Origin: Planctomycetota bacterium
GTDB taxonomy: Bacteria > Planctomycetota > UBA1135 > GCA-002686595
DNA: 64,000 bases
Reading direction: 5' to 3'
Assembly (NCBI GenBank): GCA_021413885.1
Contig: JAIOPM010000031.1
Coordinates: 62,001 to 126,000, forward strand
Part shown: positions 51,323-59,196 of the stretch, piece by piece
Numbering within the stretch: the first letter of the stretch is position 1
How the letters are laid out: each line of letters begins with the position of its first letter
Notes under the pieces: generated by a model
What the model saw: the letters and a program-made list of their open reading frames with translations, nothing else
Told to the model about the DNA's origin: nothing
Database searches by the model: none
Translations under genes and position numbers: made by a program

Positions 51323-52699
51323 ATGAGCCCCTCAATCCCCGTCCTTCACCGTGCCGCGTTCTTCGCGGCGTTCTGCTCGTCGGTCGCGATGTCCGGCGAG
51401 ATCCACTGGACCGTCTTGGCGCGCGAGCAAGCGCGGACGAGCTCCCTCGGCGGCGAGGGTTCGCGCGTCAGCCGCGTGCTCGAGACCGAGTTCGAGGGGA
51501 CCGCGTTCGGAGGCTCCCTCGACGCCGGCGCCGATCTCAACGGCGACGGCGTCAACGACCTCGTCGTCGCGGGACCGTTCGACAGGATTCCCGAGCTGCA
51601 GGAGGGCTCCTTCCGTTCGCAACTCCGCGGCGGCAGTCTCGCCGTCTACTCCGGCGAGTCGTTCTATCGCTACTTCCTCGCGAACGACTCCGCCTCGGAG
51701 GCGGTTCCGTTCGAGACGGTCTTCGGCGCGTCGGTGCTCGGTTGTCCGGCCAGTCCCGGCCAGCACGCGCGCTGTATCCTCGGTCGCGAGCGACGGCCCG
51801 ACGCCGTCGAGTTCGAAGCCTGCGGCGCGGAGGTCTTCGACTTGATCTCGACGTCGCCGCGTCACCGACTGTGCACGGAATTCGACCACGACGCCGGCGT
51901 CGGTCGTTCGCTCGCGATCGTGCGCGACGGTGCGCGCGACGCGCGGCCGCTGCTCGCGCTCGGCGCGCCGGATTTCGAGACGGCGAGCGCCGGTACCGGC
52001 GCGATCTTGTTCTTCGACCTCGAGAGCGGCGCTCTCGTGCGCACGCTGGAGGCGCCGCCGGGCGAGGCCGGCTTCGGCGAAGCGCTCGCGGCGAGCGCCG
52101 TTGCGCTCGGAAGTCCCGGCGGCGTGCTCGCGGCCACCGCGTATCACGCGGAGCGCAGAGAGATGAGCGTCTCGCTCTTCCGCGGCAACGGCAAGCTGAT
52201 CTCGCGTCGCGCGGTTCCGGGCTTGGTCGGTGAACGTCCCGACGACGTGCAGCTCGCGTGCGTCGGCGATCTCGACGACGATCACGTGCCGGATTGGGTG
52301 CTCGGCCTGCCGACGTGGAGCGCGCCCGACACGTCGAGCCGCGGTTGCGTCGTTCTCCTCCCGTCTCGCAAGGGCAGTCAGCCGCGCGCGGTCCAGTGCG
52401 AGAGCGCCGACCTGCGTTTCGGCCGAGCCGTCATCGGCGTCGGCGACTGGAACGGCGATGGGACTCCCGACATCGCCGCATCGATCGACGTCGGAGACGG
52501 TGGGGGCGAGCGCTGGATCTCCCTGCTCAACGGCCGGACGCTCGAGGAACTCGAACGCCTCGCGCTCCCCGCAAGCGCGGAGAGCGGCGGACATTCGCTC
52601 GCCGCGTGGACCGTGCCGGTCGGAACCGACGGTGCGCGTGTTCCGCGCCTCGCCATCGGCGATCCCGGCCGCGTCTGGATCGTCGACGCGAAGCGGTGA
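51323..52699 (+). CDS. Secreted FG-GAP/VCBS-type repeat protein
   Basis: A 458-residue protein. ATG 51323 has AAGGGGA upstream. A signal-like N-terminus (HRAAFFAAFCSSVAMSG) is followed by calcium-binding FG-GAP repeats: DLNGDGVNDLVVAG, DLDDDHVPDWVLGLP and DWNGDGTPDIAASI. These are beta-propeller blades as in integrin-alpha-like proteins. The role is probably surface adhesion or matrix binding; no enzyme motif. It is convergent with the VOC gene, 3 bp between the stops. Confidence 0.82.
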   Translation: MSPSIPVLHRAAFFAAFCSSVAMSGEIHWTVLAREQARTSSLGGEGSRVSRVLETEFEGTAFGGSLDAGADLNGDGVNDLVVAGPFDRIPELQEGSFRSQLRGGSLAVYSGESFYRYFLANDSASEAVPFETVFGASVLGCPASPGQHARCILGRERRPDAVEFEACGAEVFDLISTSPRHRLCTEFDHDAGVGRSLAIVRDGARDARPLLALGAPDFETASAGTGAILFFDLESGALVRTLEAPPGEAGFGEALAASAVALGSPGGVLAATAYHAERREMSVSLFRGNGKLISRRAVPGLVGERPDDVQLACVGDLDDDHVPDWVLGLPTWSAPDTSSRGCVVLLPSRKGSQPRAVQCESADLRFGRAVIGVGDWNGDGTPDIAASIDVGDGGGERWISLLNGRTLEELERLALPASAESGGHSLAAWTVPVGTDGARVPRLAIGDPGRVWIVDAKR

Positions 52700-52702
52700 G
52701 CG

Positions 52703-53095
52703 CTACGACGCGTGCACCTGATGCATCTGGATCAGGTTGCCGCACGTGTCGGAGAAGACGGCGATCGAGACGGGGCCCATGCGCGTCGGCTTCTTCGTGA
52801 AGACGACGCCGCGCTTCTCGAGGCGCGCGCATTCGGCGGGGAGGTCGTGGCTCGTGAAGGAGTTGAGCGGGATGCCCTGGTCGAACATCGCTTTCTGAAA
52901 CGCCTTCGCCGCCGGATTCGCGTTGGGTTCGAGCGAGAGTTGGACGTCGTCGTGACCTTCCGGCGACGCGACGGTCAGCCAACGGAACTCGCCCATCGGG
53001 ATCTCGACCTTCTTCACGAAGCCGAGAACCGCGGTGTAGAAACGCAGGGCCTTGGTCTGATCGTCGACCATCAACGAAGTGAGTTGGATGTGCAT
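52703..53095 (-). CDS. VOC (glyoxalase/bleomycin-resistance fold) protein
   Basis: A 130-residue protein with two beta-alpha-beta-beta-beta units: TSLMVDDQTKALRFYTAVLGFVKK at the N-terminus and GVVFTKKPTRMGPVSIAVFSDTCGNLIQMHQ at the C-terminus. VOC proteins bind a metal and act on small molecules or sequester antibiotics. It is downstream of an AraC-type activator on the same strand (51 bp), a common pair in environmental bacteria, so it is probably activator-controlled. The exact substrate is unknown. Confidence 0.88.
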   Translation of the reverse strand: MHIQLTSLMVDDQTKALRFYTAVLGFVKKVEIPMGEFRWLTVASPEGHDDVQLSLEPNANPAAKAFQKAMFDQGIPLNSFTSHDLPAECARLEKRGVVFTKKPTRMGPVSIAVFSDTCGNLIQMHQVHAS

Positions 53096-53146
53096 GGCGC
53101 GCAGTTTCTCCGCAAACGATCAGGCGCGCTTCTTCGGAATTGCGGT

Positions 53147-53554
53147 TCAGCGGACGAGTTCGGCGAGCAGGTTCAAGCAGCCCGGCGCGACGGAATGCGG
53201 CAGCGTCTTCGCGCCCGTCGCGCGGTGTTGGCGTCGATAGCTCGACGGTGAGCGGCCGACGTCGCGCGTGAAGCGCGAGCTGAAGCTGCCGAGGCTCGAG
53301 AAGCCGAGTTCGAAGCAAATCTCGGTGACGCTGCGTTCGTCGAGAATGAGCAAGTGCTTCGCGTGTTCGAGACGAGCTCGCATCCGATATTGGTGCGGTG
53401 TCTCGCCGAACACCGCGGTGAAACGGCGGATGAAGTGGAACGTCGTCAGCCCGGCCTCCGTCGCGATCGCCTCGATCGAGACGGGCTCGTCGCGCGCTTC
53501 CATCAGTCGGTCGCGCGCGCGACAGAGTCGGCGGAACTGAGCGTGGGCGAGCAT
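53147..53554 (-). CDS. AraC/XylS-family transcriptional regulator
   Basis: A 135-residue protein consisting almost only of the C-terminal AraC DNA-binding region: two helix-turn-helix units (VSIEAIATEAGLTTFHFIRRF and SVTEICFELGFSSLGSFSSRF) with the linker between. It lacks an N-terminal sensory domain, so it may be constitutively active or bind effector differently. A TACAAT hexamer (53565-53570) sits 10 nt upstream and overlaps the outer edge of palindromic element B, which may thus control it. It probably activates the VOC gene. Confidence 0.88.
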   Translation of the reverse strand: MLAHAQFRRLCRARDRLMEARDEPVSIEAIATEAGLTTFHFIRRFTAVFGETPHQYRMRARLEHAKHLLILDERSVTEICFELGFSSLGSFSSRFTRDVGRSPSSYRRQHRATGAKTLPHSVAPGCLNLLAELVR

Positions 53555-53564
53555 GGCGAGCGTG

Positions 53565-53570
53565 ATTGTA
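53565..53570 (-). promoter_or_regulatory. Candidate -10 (TACAAT) at the edge of element B
   Basis: TACAAT on the minus strand ends 10 nt before the AraC start and shares three bases with the outer end of the palindromic element. It is one of the closest matches to a consensus -10 in the window. Confidence 0.45.
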
Positions 53571-53672
53571 CGGAGCCAGCCTCAACTCGGCCGTTTTCGC
53601 GGGAGGGAAGCGCTTGCAGCAACTCGGAGTGTGGGGCCCGCGAAAACGGCCGAGTTGAGGCTGGCTCCGTAC
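53568..53672. repeat. Long-armed palindromic element, copy B
   Basis: The same element as at 46463, in the opposite orientation: perfect 36-nt arms (53568-53603, 53637-53672) around a 33-nt loop. The loop differs from reverse-complemented copy A at only three positions. Compared with copy A, one arm position is C to G, and the opposite arm carries the compensating G to C. The loop copy of the octamer (CAACTCGG, 53620-53627) shows the same change. It sits between the divergent AraC gene and the glycosyltransferase. Confidence 0.95.
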
Positions 53673-53713
53673 GACTGATTGCTTTCGCGCTCCGCGCAGC
53701 GTACCCATCGCGC

Positions 53714-55330
53714 ATGCGCGTCGCGCTCGTCACCACCGCACCCTCGCAGCGCTCGGGGATCGGCGATTACACCCGAGCGTGGCTGGCGGAGTTCCGTCGC
53801 CTCGCCGAGGTCGAGGTCTTCGTCGACGGCGGCGCGGGTGAAGAGATCTGCGGTCTCGTCACGCGGCATGTCAGCGAACTCGCGAGCTTCGAAGGCGAGC
53901 GCATCGTCTACCAACTCGGCAACGAGCTCGCGCACGCGTTCCTCACGCCGCTCGTGAAGCGTTTCGGCGGCACCGTCGTGCTCCACGACTGGGTGCTCTT
54001 CGATCAAGCGGTCGCCGCGCATCCCGAACTCGCGCGCGGCGGACTCGCGGGACATCTGCGCGCCTTCCGCGAAGGCGGCGTCGATCAAGCGATGGTCTAC
54101 GCGGCGAACCGCGCGGAGAAACGTCGTGCCGCACGCGCGGATCCGAAGCTCGCGGCGAGCGGGACGATTCTCGCCGGTTGGAACGAGCCCGAGGCGCGCG
54201 GACGTTGGACGGAGGCGCGCGCGTTCGTGCGTTTGCCGGGCAACGTCGATGCCGTGCGCATCGCGGCGTTCGGCGAAGGCGGGCGCGAGCTCGAGGTCTT
54301 CGTCGATAGGACGCATCGAGCGCGCGTCGCCTTCGAGCGTGTGCGCGACGCGACGCTCGAGTTCGAGCTCGTCGGCGAAGCGCCGATCGTCGAGCTCCGC
54401 GCGCGCGGCTTGCGGCCGAGCGACGAACAGCTGCGCCTCGGCGACACGCGCACGCTCGGCGTCTTCGTGCGCTCGATCGAGTTCCGCGAGCGCGGCGCGT
54501 GGCGCACGCTCGACCTCGGCGCGCGCGCGAAACTCGCGGGCCGGCCGGTGACGCTCGACCGCGACCGCTTCCGTCTGCCGTTCAACCGCTCGATCGTCGA
54601 CGCCGCCGATTCGTTCGTCGTCCACAGCGACTTCATGCGCCGCAAGATCCAGGCGACGCGCTCCGACGCGCCGCCGATCGCGGTGGTTCATCACGGCGCG
54701 AGCCCACGTTGGCACGACGGCGATCGGCGCGCGGAGCGCAGAGCGCTCGGCCTCGCGCCCGCGTTCGTCGACGGCTTCCTCGCGACGAGCTTCGGCCACG
54801 TCCAGGAGCACAAGCGCGTCGACAAGTTGCTCGAGGCTCTCGCGCTCGCGCGTCGCGAACGTCCCGATCTCCATCTCGCGTTGGTCGGCACGCTTCAACC
54901 CGAGCACTTCGACGCCGAGGCGCTCGTGCGACGCTTCGGCCTCGAGTCGAGCGTGCTCTGCACCGGCTACGTCGACGAAGAACTCGGTCGACGCTGGATC
55001 CACGCCGGCGATCTCGCGGTGCAACTGCGCGGGCCGTCGACCGGCGGCACTTCCGGCGGCGTTTTTCAATCGCTCGCGCAAGGCCGCGGCGTGATCGCGA
55101 CCGACGCGGACGAGCAGAGCGAGCTCCCCGCCGATTGCGTCCTGCGCGTGAAGCCCGACGCCGACGAGGTCGCGAACCTCGCGCGCCTCTTGATCGCCTT
55201 GCGCGACGACGCGGCCGCTCGCGCGCGGCTCGAAACCGCGGCGCGACGCTTCGTCACCGAGGAGATTTCCTGGCCGACCGTCGCGCGTCGGGCGTTCGAC
55301 TTCCTGAACGGACTACCGAACCGTCGGTAG
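53714..55330 (+). CDS. Glycosyltransferase with an inserted beta-domain
   Basis: A 538-residue GT-B glycosyltransferase. The N-terminal Rossmann half starts MRVALVTTAPSQRSGIGDYT. An extra ~115-residue segment (about residues 153-268) then begins with GWNEPEARGRWTEARAFVRLP, is beta-rich, and looks like a sugar-binding module inserted before NRSIVDAADSFVVHSDFM. The C-terminal half has HVQEHKRVDKLLEALA and GPSTGGTSGGVFQSLAQGRGV (GT4 donor loop). The substrate is unknown, probably an extracellular polysaccharide. It follows element B by ~40 bp. A 10-bp hairpin (55342-55364) lies past the stop. Confidence 0.85.
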   Translation: MRVALVTTAPSQRSGIGDYTRAWLAEFRRLAEVEVFVDGGAGEEICGLVTRHVSELASFEGERIVYQLGNELAHAFLTPLVKRFGGTVVLHDWVLFDQAVAAHPELARGGLAGHLRAFREGGVDQAMVYAANRAEKRRAARADPKLAASGTILAGWNEPEARGRWTEARAFVRLPGNVDAVRIAAFGEGGRELEVFVDRTHRARVAFERVRDATLEFELVGEAPIVELRARGLRPSDEQLRLGDTRTLGVFVRSIEFRERGAWRTLDLGARAKLAGRPVTLDRDRFRLPFNRSIVDAADSFVVHSDFMRRKIQATRSDAPPIAVVHHGASPRWHDGDRRAERRALGLAPAFVDGFLATSFGHVQEHKRVDKLLEALALARRERPDLHLALVGTLQPEHFDAEALVRRFGLESSVLCTGYVDEELGRRWIHAGDLAVQLRGPSTGGTSGGVFQSLAQGRGVIATDADEQSELPADCVLRVKPDADEVANLARLLIALRDDAAARARLETAARRFVTEEISWPTVARRAFDFLNGLPNRR

Positions 55331-55341
55331 CCGAAGCCTCC

Positions 55342-55364
55342 GACGTGGAAGCTCCTTCCACGTC
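55342..55364 (+). terminator. Hairpin after the glycosyltransferase
   Basis: GACGTGGAAG/CTTCCACGTC forms a 10-bp perfect stem with a CTC loop, 11 nt after the stop at 55330. There is no T-tract; it may stabilise the mRNA end or need Rho. Confidence 0.4.
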
Positions 55365-55586
55365 CGCGGCGGCCGATAGCTCGCGAGAGCCTCCGCTCGT
55401 TCTTCACGCGAGACGCTCACAGGTGAACGACGCGTCACCGCCTTCCGGCCTCCGGCGGTATCATGCTTTGGAGGCCGTGATCCTTCCTGTCGGGAGACCA
55501 GGACGGAACGCGGCATCACCGACGGATCGCGTTTCGTGGCGGGGGCGCGCTTCGACTTCATCGGATACTCGCACGCAGTTGGAACC

Positions 55587-57944
55587 ATGACCCGAAGCGC
55601 GACACGACGGCAGGTCGGCGGGTGGAGGCTCTCGAGCCTCCTCGTCGGACTCGCGTGTTCTCTCGGTTGCAGCGAAAGCGGAGCGCAAGAGCCCGCGCCG
55701 GAGCGTTCCGGTCGTCTGACGTTGCGCGCGGACGAACGCGACACGCGCGCGCTCGAGCCGATCCCGACGTTCAAGTTCCTGCCGGGCGACGAGCAGGTGC
55801 ACTTCGAGTGGGACGGCGCGGAGACGCTGGTCGTCAAGCCGAGCGAAGACGGGCGCAACGCGTGGAACCTCGTCGCGACCGCGCCGACGTTCCTGCGTTG
55901 GAGCCACCGGATGCCGGCGCGCGATTGCCAGCGCATCGAAGTCACGGTGCAGGCGTCCAACTCGCCGCAGTTCGGTCTCAATCTTTTCGGCGCGACTCGG
56001 CGGCTCGAGAAGGCGAGCGTCGCCAACCGCATCAAGGGCGGCAAGACGCCGCCGGGCTACCAGACGTTGGTGTTCGACGTCACGGGCTCCCAGTACGACG
56101 AGCGCGAGGTCGTGTTCCTCGAGCTCGGCATCGCGCCGATCGCGCCGACGCGCGTGCGCCTGATTTCGATCGAGGGTTTCCACGTGCCGACGTGGGCCGC
56201 GCTCGCGCCGAGCGACGCCGAAGCGCAATTCGCGCGCGTCGGCGACGACGAACGCCGCGCGTTCGGGCTCTCGAGCCGCACGCCGCAACGCGCGGTCTGC
56301 ATGCCCGAAGAGGACGCGGTGCTCTCGTTCTCGATCGCCGTGCCGGACGCGATCGCGCGTCAGCCCGGCGTGCTCGCGGTCGAGCTCGAGATCACTCCCG
56401 ACTCCGGCAAGCGTATCGTCACGCAGTATCCGCTCCCCGAGCGCTCGCCCGAGGCGGGACGTTGGACCGATGTCCGCGTGCCGCTCCACGATCAAGCCGG
56501 TCAGCGCGTCGAGCTCGCGTGGCGCCTGAAGAGTTCGCCGTCGAACGACGACGCACAGTGCGCGTTGACTCCGCCGTTCCTCGGCGTGCCGAGCGCGAAG
56601 CCGCCGACCGTGTTGCTCGTCACCTCCGACACGCACCGCGCGGACCACGTGTCCGGCGCCGGCTTGCTCGCCGAGGTGAAGACGCCGGAGATCGATCGAC
56701 TGATGAGTCGCGGTCTGTGGTTCTCGAATTGTCTTTCGACGACCAACGTCACGACGCCGTCGCACGTCGCGATCTTGACCGGCACCAGTCCGCGCGACAC
56801 GCGGATCATCGACAACATCACGGCGCTCGCGCCCGACGCGATGACGATCGCCGAGCGTTTTCGCGACGCCGGTTGGTTGACGTGGGCCGCGGTCAGCGCC
56901 GATCACCTCGACGACGTGCACAGCGGGCTCGGTCAGGGTTTCGATCGCATCAGCGCGCCGCTCGAGGTCCAACGCAAGGCGCACGACACGCTGACGCGCG
57001 TCGAAGGTTGGCTCGACACCGAGGTCGGCCGGCCCGTCTTCCTCTGGGTCCACGTGTTCGACGCGCACACGCCCTACACGCCGGATCCGGAGTTCCTCGC
57101 CGAGCACTGGGACTCGGCGCGCGACCCGTTCGATCCCGCGTTGCCCGAAGTCGACGTGCCCGACGTCGTGAAGCCGTGGATGCCGCCGGGGTTGCGCGAC
57201 CTCGACTACATGCACGCGCTCTACAGCGCCGAGGTCACCGAGCTCGACGCCGAGCTGCCGCGCCTCTTCGATCATCCGCGTCTCGCCGACGGCGTGATCG
57301 CGTTCACCGCGGATCATGGCGAGTCGCTCGGCAGCCACGGCGTGTTCTGGGATCACGGCGAGCTCTATCCGCAGACCACGCACGTTCCGCTGGTGCTCAG
57401 TTGGCCCGGCGGTCCACGCGGCGTGCGCTCGGATCGTCCCGTGTCGAACGTCGATCTCGCGCGCACGCTGCTCGATCTCGCGGGGCTCGAGACCGCGGAG
57501 TTCCCCGGGCATTCGTTGGCCGACGAGAGCGAAGGCGCGGCCGGCCCGCGCTTCCTGCTCTCTTCCGGCGGGACCAGCGCGGCGATCCAGCACGACGGTT
57601 GGCTCGCACTGATGAAGCTCAAGCTCAGCGCGGTTTGGATCGGTGGCAATTGCGTCGAGACGGGGAAGTTGCACGAGCTCGAGCTCTACGACCTCGCCGC
57701 GGATCCGAACTGCGACAACGACCTCGCCGATCTCGAACCGAAGCGCGCCGCGCGAATGCGTGCGGCCTTGGTCTCGTGGCTCGGCGCCGCGCGCGTCGGC
57801 GGTTGGGCGGGAGCGGCGACGCGCGACGAGCAGACGCTCAACGGCTTGCGCGCGCTCGGCTACGCGACCGACGAGACCGACGTGTCGAGCGCGTGGTTCG
57901 ATCCCGATTGCGCGTGTCCGCAGTGCGCGAAGTACCGGCGCTGA
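55587..57944 (+). CDS. Sulfatase-fold lipoprotein with N-terminal beta region
   Basis: A 785-residue lipoprotein (signal with lipobox SLGC). The N-terminal ~340 residues are beta-rich and not recognised. The alkaline-phosphatase-like catalytic domain starts at VLLVTSDTHRADHVSG and has TTNVTTPSHVAILTG at the nucleophile position, HVFDAHTPYTPDPEF, FTADHGESLGSHG and HVPLVLSWPGG. As in the 35870 gene there is no formylglycine signature; a Thr may act as nucleophile. C-terminal Cys-rich tail (CACPQC). Likely a periplasmic hydrolase of glycans or phospho-compounds. A TATCAT hexamer is at 55459-55464, ~120 nt upstream. Confidence 0.85.
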   Translation: MTRSATRRQVGGWRLSSLLVGLACSLGCSESGAQEPAPERSGRLTLRADERDTRALEPIPTFKFLPGDEQVHFEWDGAETLVVKPSEDGRNAWNLVATAPTFLRWSHRMPARDCQRIEVTVQASNSPQFGLNLFGATRRLEKASVANRIKGGKTPPGYQTLVFDVTGSQYDEREVVFLELGIAPIAPTRVRLISIEGFHVPTWAALAPSDAEAQFARVGDDERRAFGLSSRTPQRAVCMPEEDAVLSFSIAVPDAIARQPGVLAVELEITPDSGKRIVTQYPLPERSPEAGRWTDVRVPLHDQAGQRVELAWRLKSSPSNDDAQCALTPPFLGVPSAKPPTVLLVTSDTHRADHVSGAGLLAEVKTPEIDRLMSRGLWFSNCLSTTNVTTPSHVAILTGTSPRDTRIIDNITALAPDAMTIAERFRDAGWLTWAAVSADHLDDVHSGLGQGFDRISAPLEVQRKAHDTLTRVEGWLDTEVGRPVFLWVHVFDAHTPYTPDPEFLAEHWDSARDPFDPALPEVDVPDVVKPWMPPGLRDLDYMHALYSAEVTELDAELPRLFDHPRLADGVIAFTADHGESLGSHGVFWDHGELYPQTTHVPLVLSWPGGPRGVRSDRPVSNVDLARTLLDLAGLETAEFPGHSLADESEGAAGPRFLLSSGGTSAAIQHDGWLALMKLKLSAVWIGGNCVETGKLHELELYDLAADPNCDNDLADLEPKRAARMRAALVSWLGAARVGGWAGAATRDEQTLNGLRALGYATDETDVSSAWFDPDCACPQCAKYRR

Positions 57945-57972
57945 CGCCGCCGATGAATTCGCGCGGGGCGGT

Positions 57973-57978
57973 TACGAT
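57973..57978 (+). promoter_or_regulatory. Candidate -10 (TACGAT)
   Basis: TACGAT ends 7 nt before ATG 57986 with no ribosome-binding site in between, consistent with a leaderless mRNA. Confidence 0.35.
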
Positions 57979-57985
57979 TGCCCCC

Positions 57986-59056
57986 ATGCGACACACGGTC
58001 TTCGGCAGCGCCTTCGTCCTCCTCTTCGCTTCGGTCGCCGCGGCGCAACAGTGCGGCTCGTTCTCCGTCGAGACGTTCACCGGCGGGTCCAACGTCGGCG
58101 CGTGGAGTTTCGGGGGCCCCAGCCAATCGATCCAGACCAACGGCGGCTTCACGGGAGCGCAGCTCGTCTCGACCGGCCTCGACACGTTCGCTCCGCAGCT
58201 CGCGACCAACGGCGCGTCGATCTACACCGGCAACTACCGCACGGCGGGAGTGACGTCGCTCGCCGTCGATCTCCAGACCTATCACGTCGACTTCCCGAGT
58301 TGCCCGCGGCCTCTGTCGATCCTGTTGACCAACGACAACGGCACGCCGGGCAATCCGAACGACGACTTCTTCGTCTACAAGGTCGGCGCGGAGTCGATTC
58401 CGTGCGTCGACGGCTTGTGGCACAGCTATCACTTCGACGTGCCGTCGGCGAGCACGACGTTGCCCGCCGGCTGGGCCGTCGATCCGAACACCGCGCTCGC
58501 GCCGAACGTCGCGTGGAACACGATCATGCAAGACGTCGATCGCGTGACGTACTTCTATGGCGACCCGACGTTCTTCTTCATCTTCCAGATGTGGACGATC
58601 GGCGCGGACAACCTGCGCATCTCGTGGAACGGCGGGGCGAGCACGTACTGCATCTCGAAGAAGAACTCGGTCGGGTGCCAACCGACGATCTCGTCGAGCG
58701 GTCAAGCGAGCGCGAGTCAGCCCAGCGGCTTCGTCGTCTCCGCGTCGCAGGAGATCAACAACAAGAGCGGCGTCTTCTTCTACGGCCACGGCGCGCAGAA
58801 CACGCCGTTCCAAGGCGGAGCGCTCTGCGTGCAGCTCCCGATCCAACGCACGCCGGTGACGAACTCGGGCGGCAATCCGCCGCCGAACGATTGCTCGGGC
58901 GTGATCGGCCTCGACTTCAACGCGTGGATCCAGACGGGTTCGGACCCGTCGCTGATCGCGGGCGCGAGCGTCTTCGGCCAATGCTGGTCACGCGACGTGG
59001 CGAGCCCGAGCGGCACCAATTTGTCGAACGCAATTCGCTTCACGATTTGTCCGTAG
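57986..59056 (+). CDS. Secreted protein with the shared Cys-containing C-terminal domain
   Basis: A 356-residue protein: signal peptide (TVFGSAFVLLFASVAAAQ), then ~200 residues of beta-rich sequence with a lamin-like or jelly-roll feel (GGSNVGAWSFGGPSQSI, LWHSYHFDVPSAS). The C-terminal ~135 residues (from ~221) form a domain also present in the next gene, with conserved Cys at YC, GC, LC, DC and a final ICP. The first module may bind glycan; the second may attach to the surface. The function is unknown. Confidence 0.8.
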   Translation: MRHTVFGSAFVLLFASVAAAQQCGSFSVETFTGGSNVGAWSFGGPSQSIQTNGGFTGAQLVSTGLDTFAPQLATNGASIYTGNYRTAGVTSLAVDLQTYHVDFPSCPRPLSILLTNDNGTPGNPNDDFFVYKVGAESIPCVDGLWHSYHFDVPSASTTLPAGWAVDPNTALAPNVAWNTIMQDVDRVTYFYGDPTFFFIFQMWTIGADNLRISWNGGASTYCISKKNSVGCQPTISSSGQASASQPSGFVVSASQEINNKSGVFFYGHGAQNTPFQGGALCVQLPIQRTPVTNSGGNPPPNDCSGVIGLDFNAWIQTGSDPSLIAGASVFGQCWSRDVASPSGTNLSNAIRFTICP

Positions 59057-59196
59057 CGTTCGCGGGAATGTCGATCGTGATGCCGCAGCCCCCTTGCGCA
59101 ACTGAACCACGTGGGGGAGCCTCTGATTCGGATCGATCGACTCGCAACGCGGTCCGCATTCGGACTCGCGGTCGATCCGAGAAGTCGGAGGCTCGC

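Noticed and set aside
55461-57674. A ~740-codon minus-strand open frame opposite the second sulfatase-like gene
   Set aside because: Arg/Asp/His-rich translation typical of a shadow frame; the plus strand has signal peptide and metal-site motifs.
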